Shown: piece after piece, positions 63,990 to 64,000 of the stretch
How the letters are laid out: the number at the start of each line of letters is the position of its first letter
Numbering within the stretch: position 1 is the stretch's first letter
Assembly: GCF_027497195.1 (NCBI RefSeq)
Contig: NZ_CP114905.1
Span: 8,038,001 to 8,102,000 of the forward strand
Origin: Streptomyces sp. WMMC500
Lineage (GTDB): Bacteria; Actinomycetota; Actinomycetes; Streptomycetales; Streptomycetaceae
DNA length: 64,000 nt
Direction of reading: 5' to 3'
Position numbers and translations under genes: made by a program
Notes under the pieces: generated by a model
What the model was told of the DNA's origin: nothing
Databases searched by the model: none
The model's input: only the letters and a program-made list of their open reading frames with translations

Positions 63990-64000
63990 TCTCGCGCCCC

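Overview
This window reads as chromosomal DNA of a Streptomyces-like actinomycete. It is extremely GC-rich, third codon positions are almost all G or C, GTG and even TTG starts are common, several genes are joined by 4-bp GTGA or ATGA stop/start overlaps, and there are Tat signals, lipoprotein signals and LacI, IclR, ROK, DeoR and LysR regulators. I saw no transposase, integrase, att site, tRNA, rRNA or CRISPR array. The gene content suggests an accessory, carbohydrate-rich region joined to more housekeeping-like blocks.

Layout. (1) 1-6824: the end of a secreted peptidoglycan amidase, a strong terminator, then a five-gene nickel/peptide-type ABC importer (nikABCDE-like). A perfect 17-bp palindrome of the Nur-box form lies just in front of it. 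(2) 6839-10789, minus strand: a type II haloacid dehalogenase coupled to a SAM methyltransferase, a tetratrico-peptide-like protein, and anmK. (3) 11105-21462: a seven-gene mannoside operon: ABC sugar importer, GH38 alpha-mannosidase, long phosphomannose-isomerase-like protein, ROK sugar kinase and LacI repressor, with a LacI-type operator in front. (4) 21568-25330: an IclR regulator and a STAND-type NTPase with 42-residue repeats. (5) 25510-32097, minus strand: iclR - two permeases - solute-binding protein - GH31 glycosidase. Diverging from it are a large Tat-exported all-alpha-barrel-like protein of unknown function and a GH16 glucanase. (6) 36194-40011, minus strand: SDR dehydrogenase, DHDPS-family aldolase/dehydratase, enolase-superfamily acid-sugar dehydratase, and a second amidase.

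(7) 40166-46581: ROK repressor, GntP permease, DUF1537 kinase, PdxA2-type dehydrogenase and DeoR regulator, which fits four-carbon acid sugar (threonate/erythronate) use to dihydroxyacetone phosphate. (8) 46641-49328: divergent xylB/xylA around a 27-bp operator. (9) 49486-53331: a repeat-bearing membrane protein, an esterase-like hydrolase, and a polar amino-acid ABC importer. (10) 53463-58155: two divergent citrate-synthase-like genes (one fused to an HTH), an alpha/beta hydrolase lacking the nucleophilic serine, and a LysR regulator. (11) 58238-63989: a SWIM protein coupled to a SNF2 helicase, a fatty acid desaturase, and a small membrane protein.

Taken together the middle 40 kb is a string of separately regulated sugar and sugar-acid catabolic units. 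Each has its own importer or secreted enzyme, intracellular enzymes and repressor, and many have a recognisable inverted-repeat operator. The least explained parts are the 861-residue secreted protein beside the GH31/GH16 genes, the DHDPS-family protein without the usual catalytic tyrosine, the pseudokinase-like front half of the isomerase, and the STAND NTPase.
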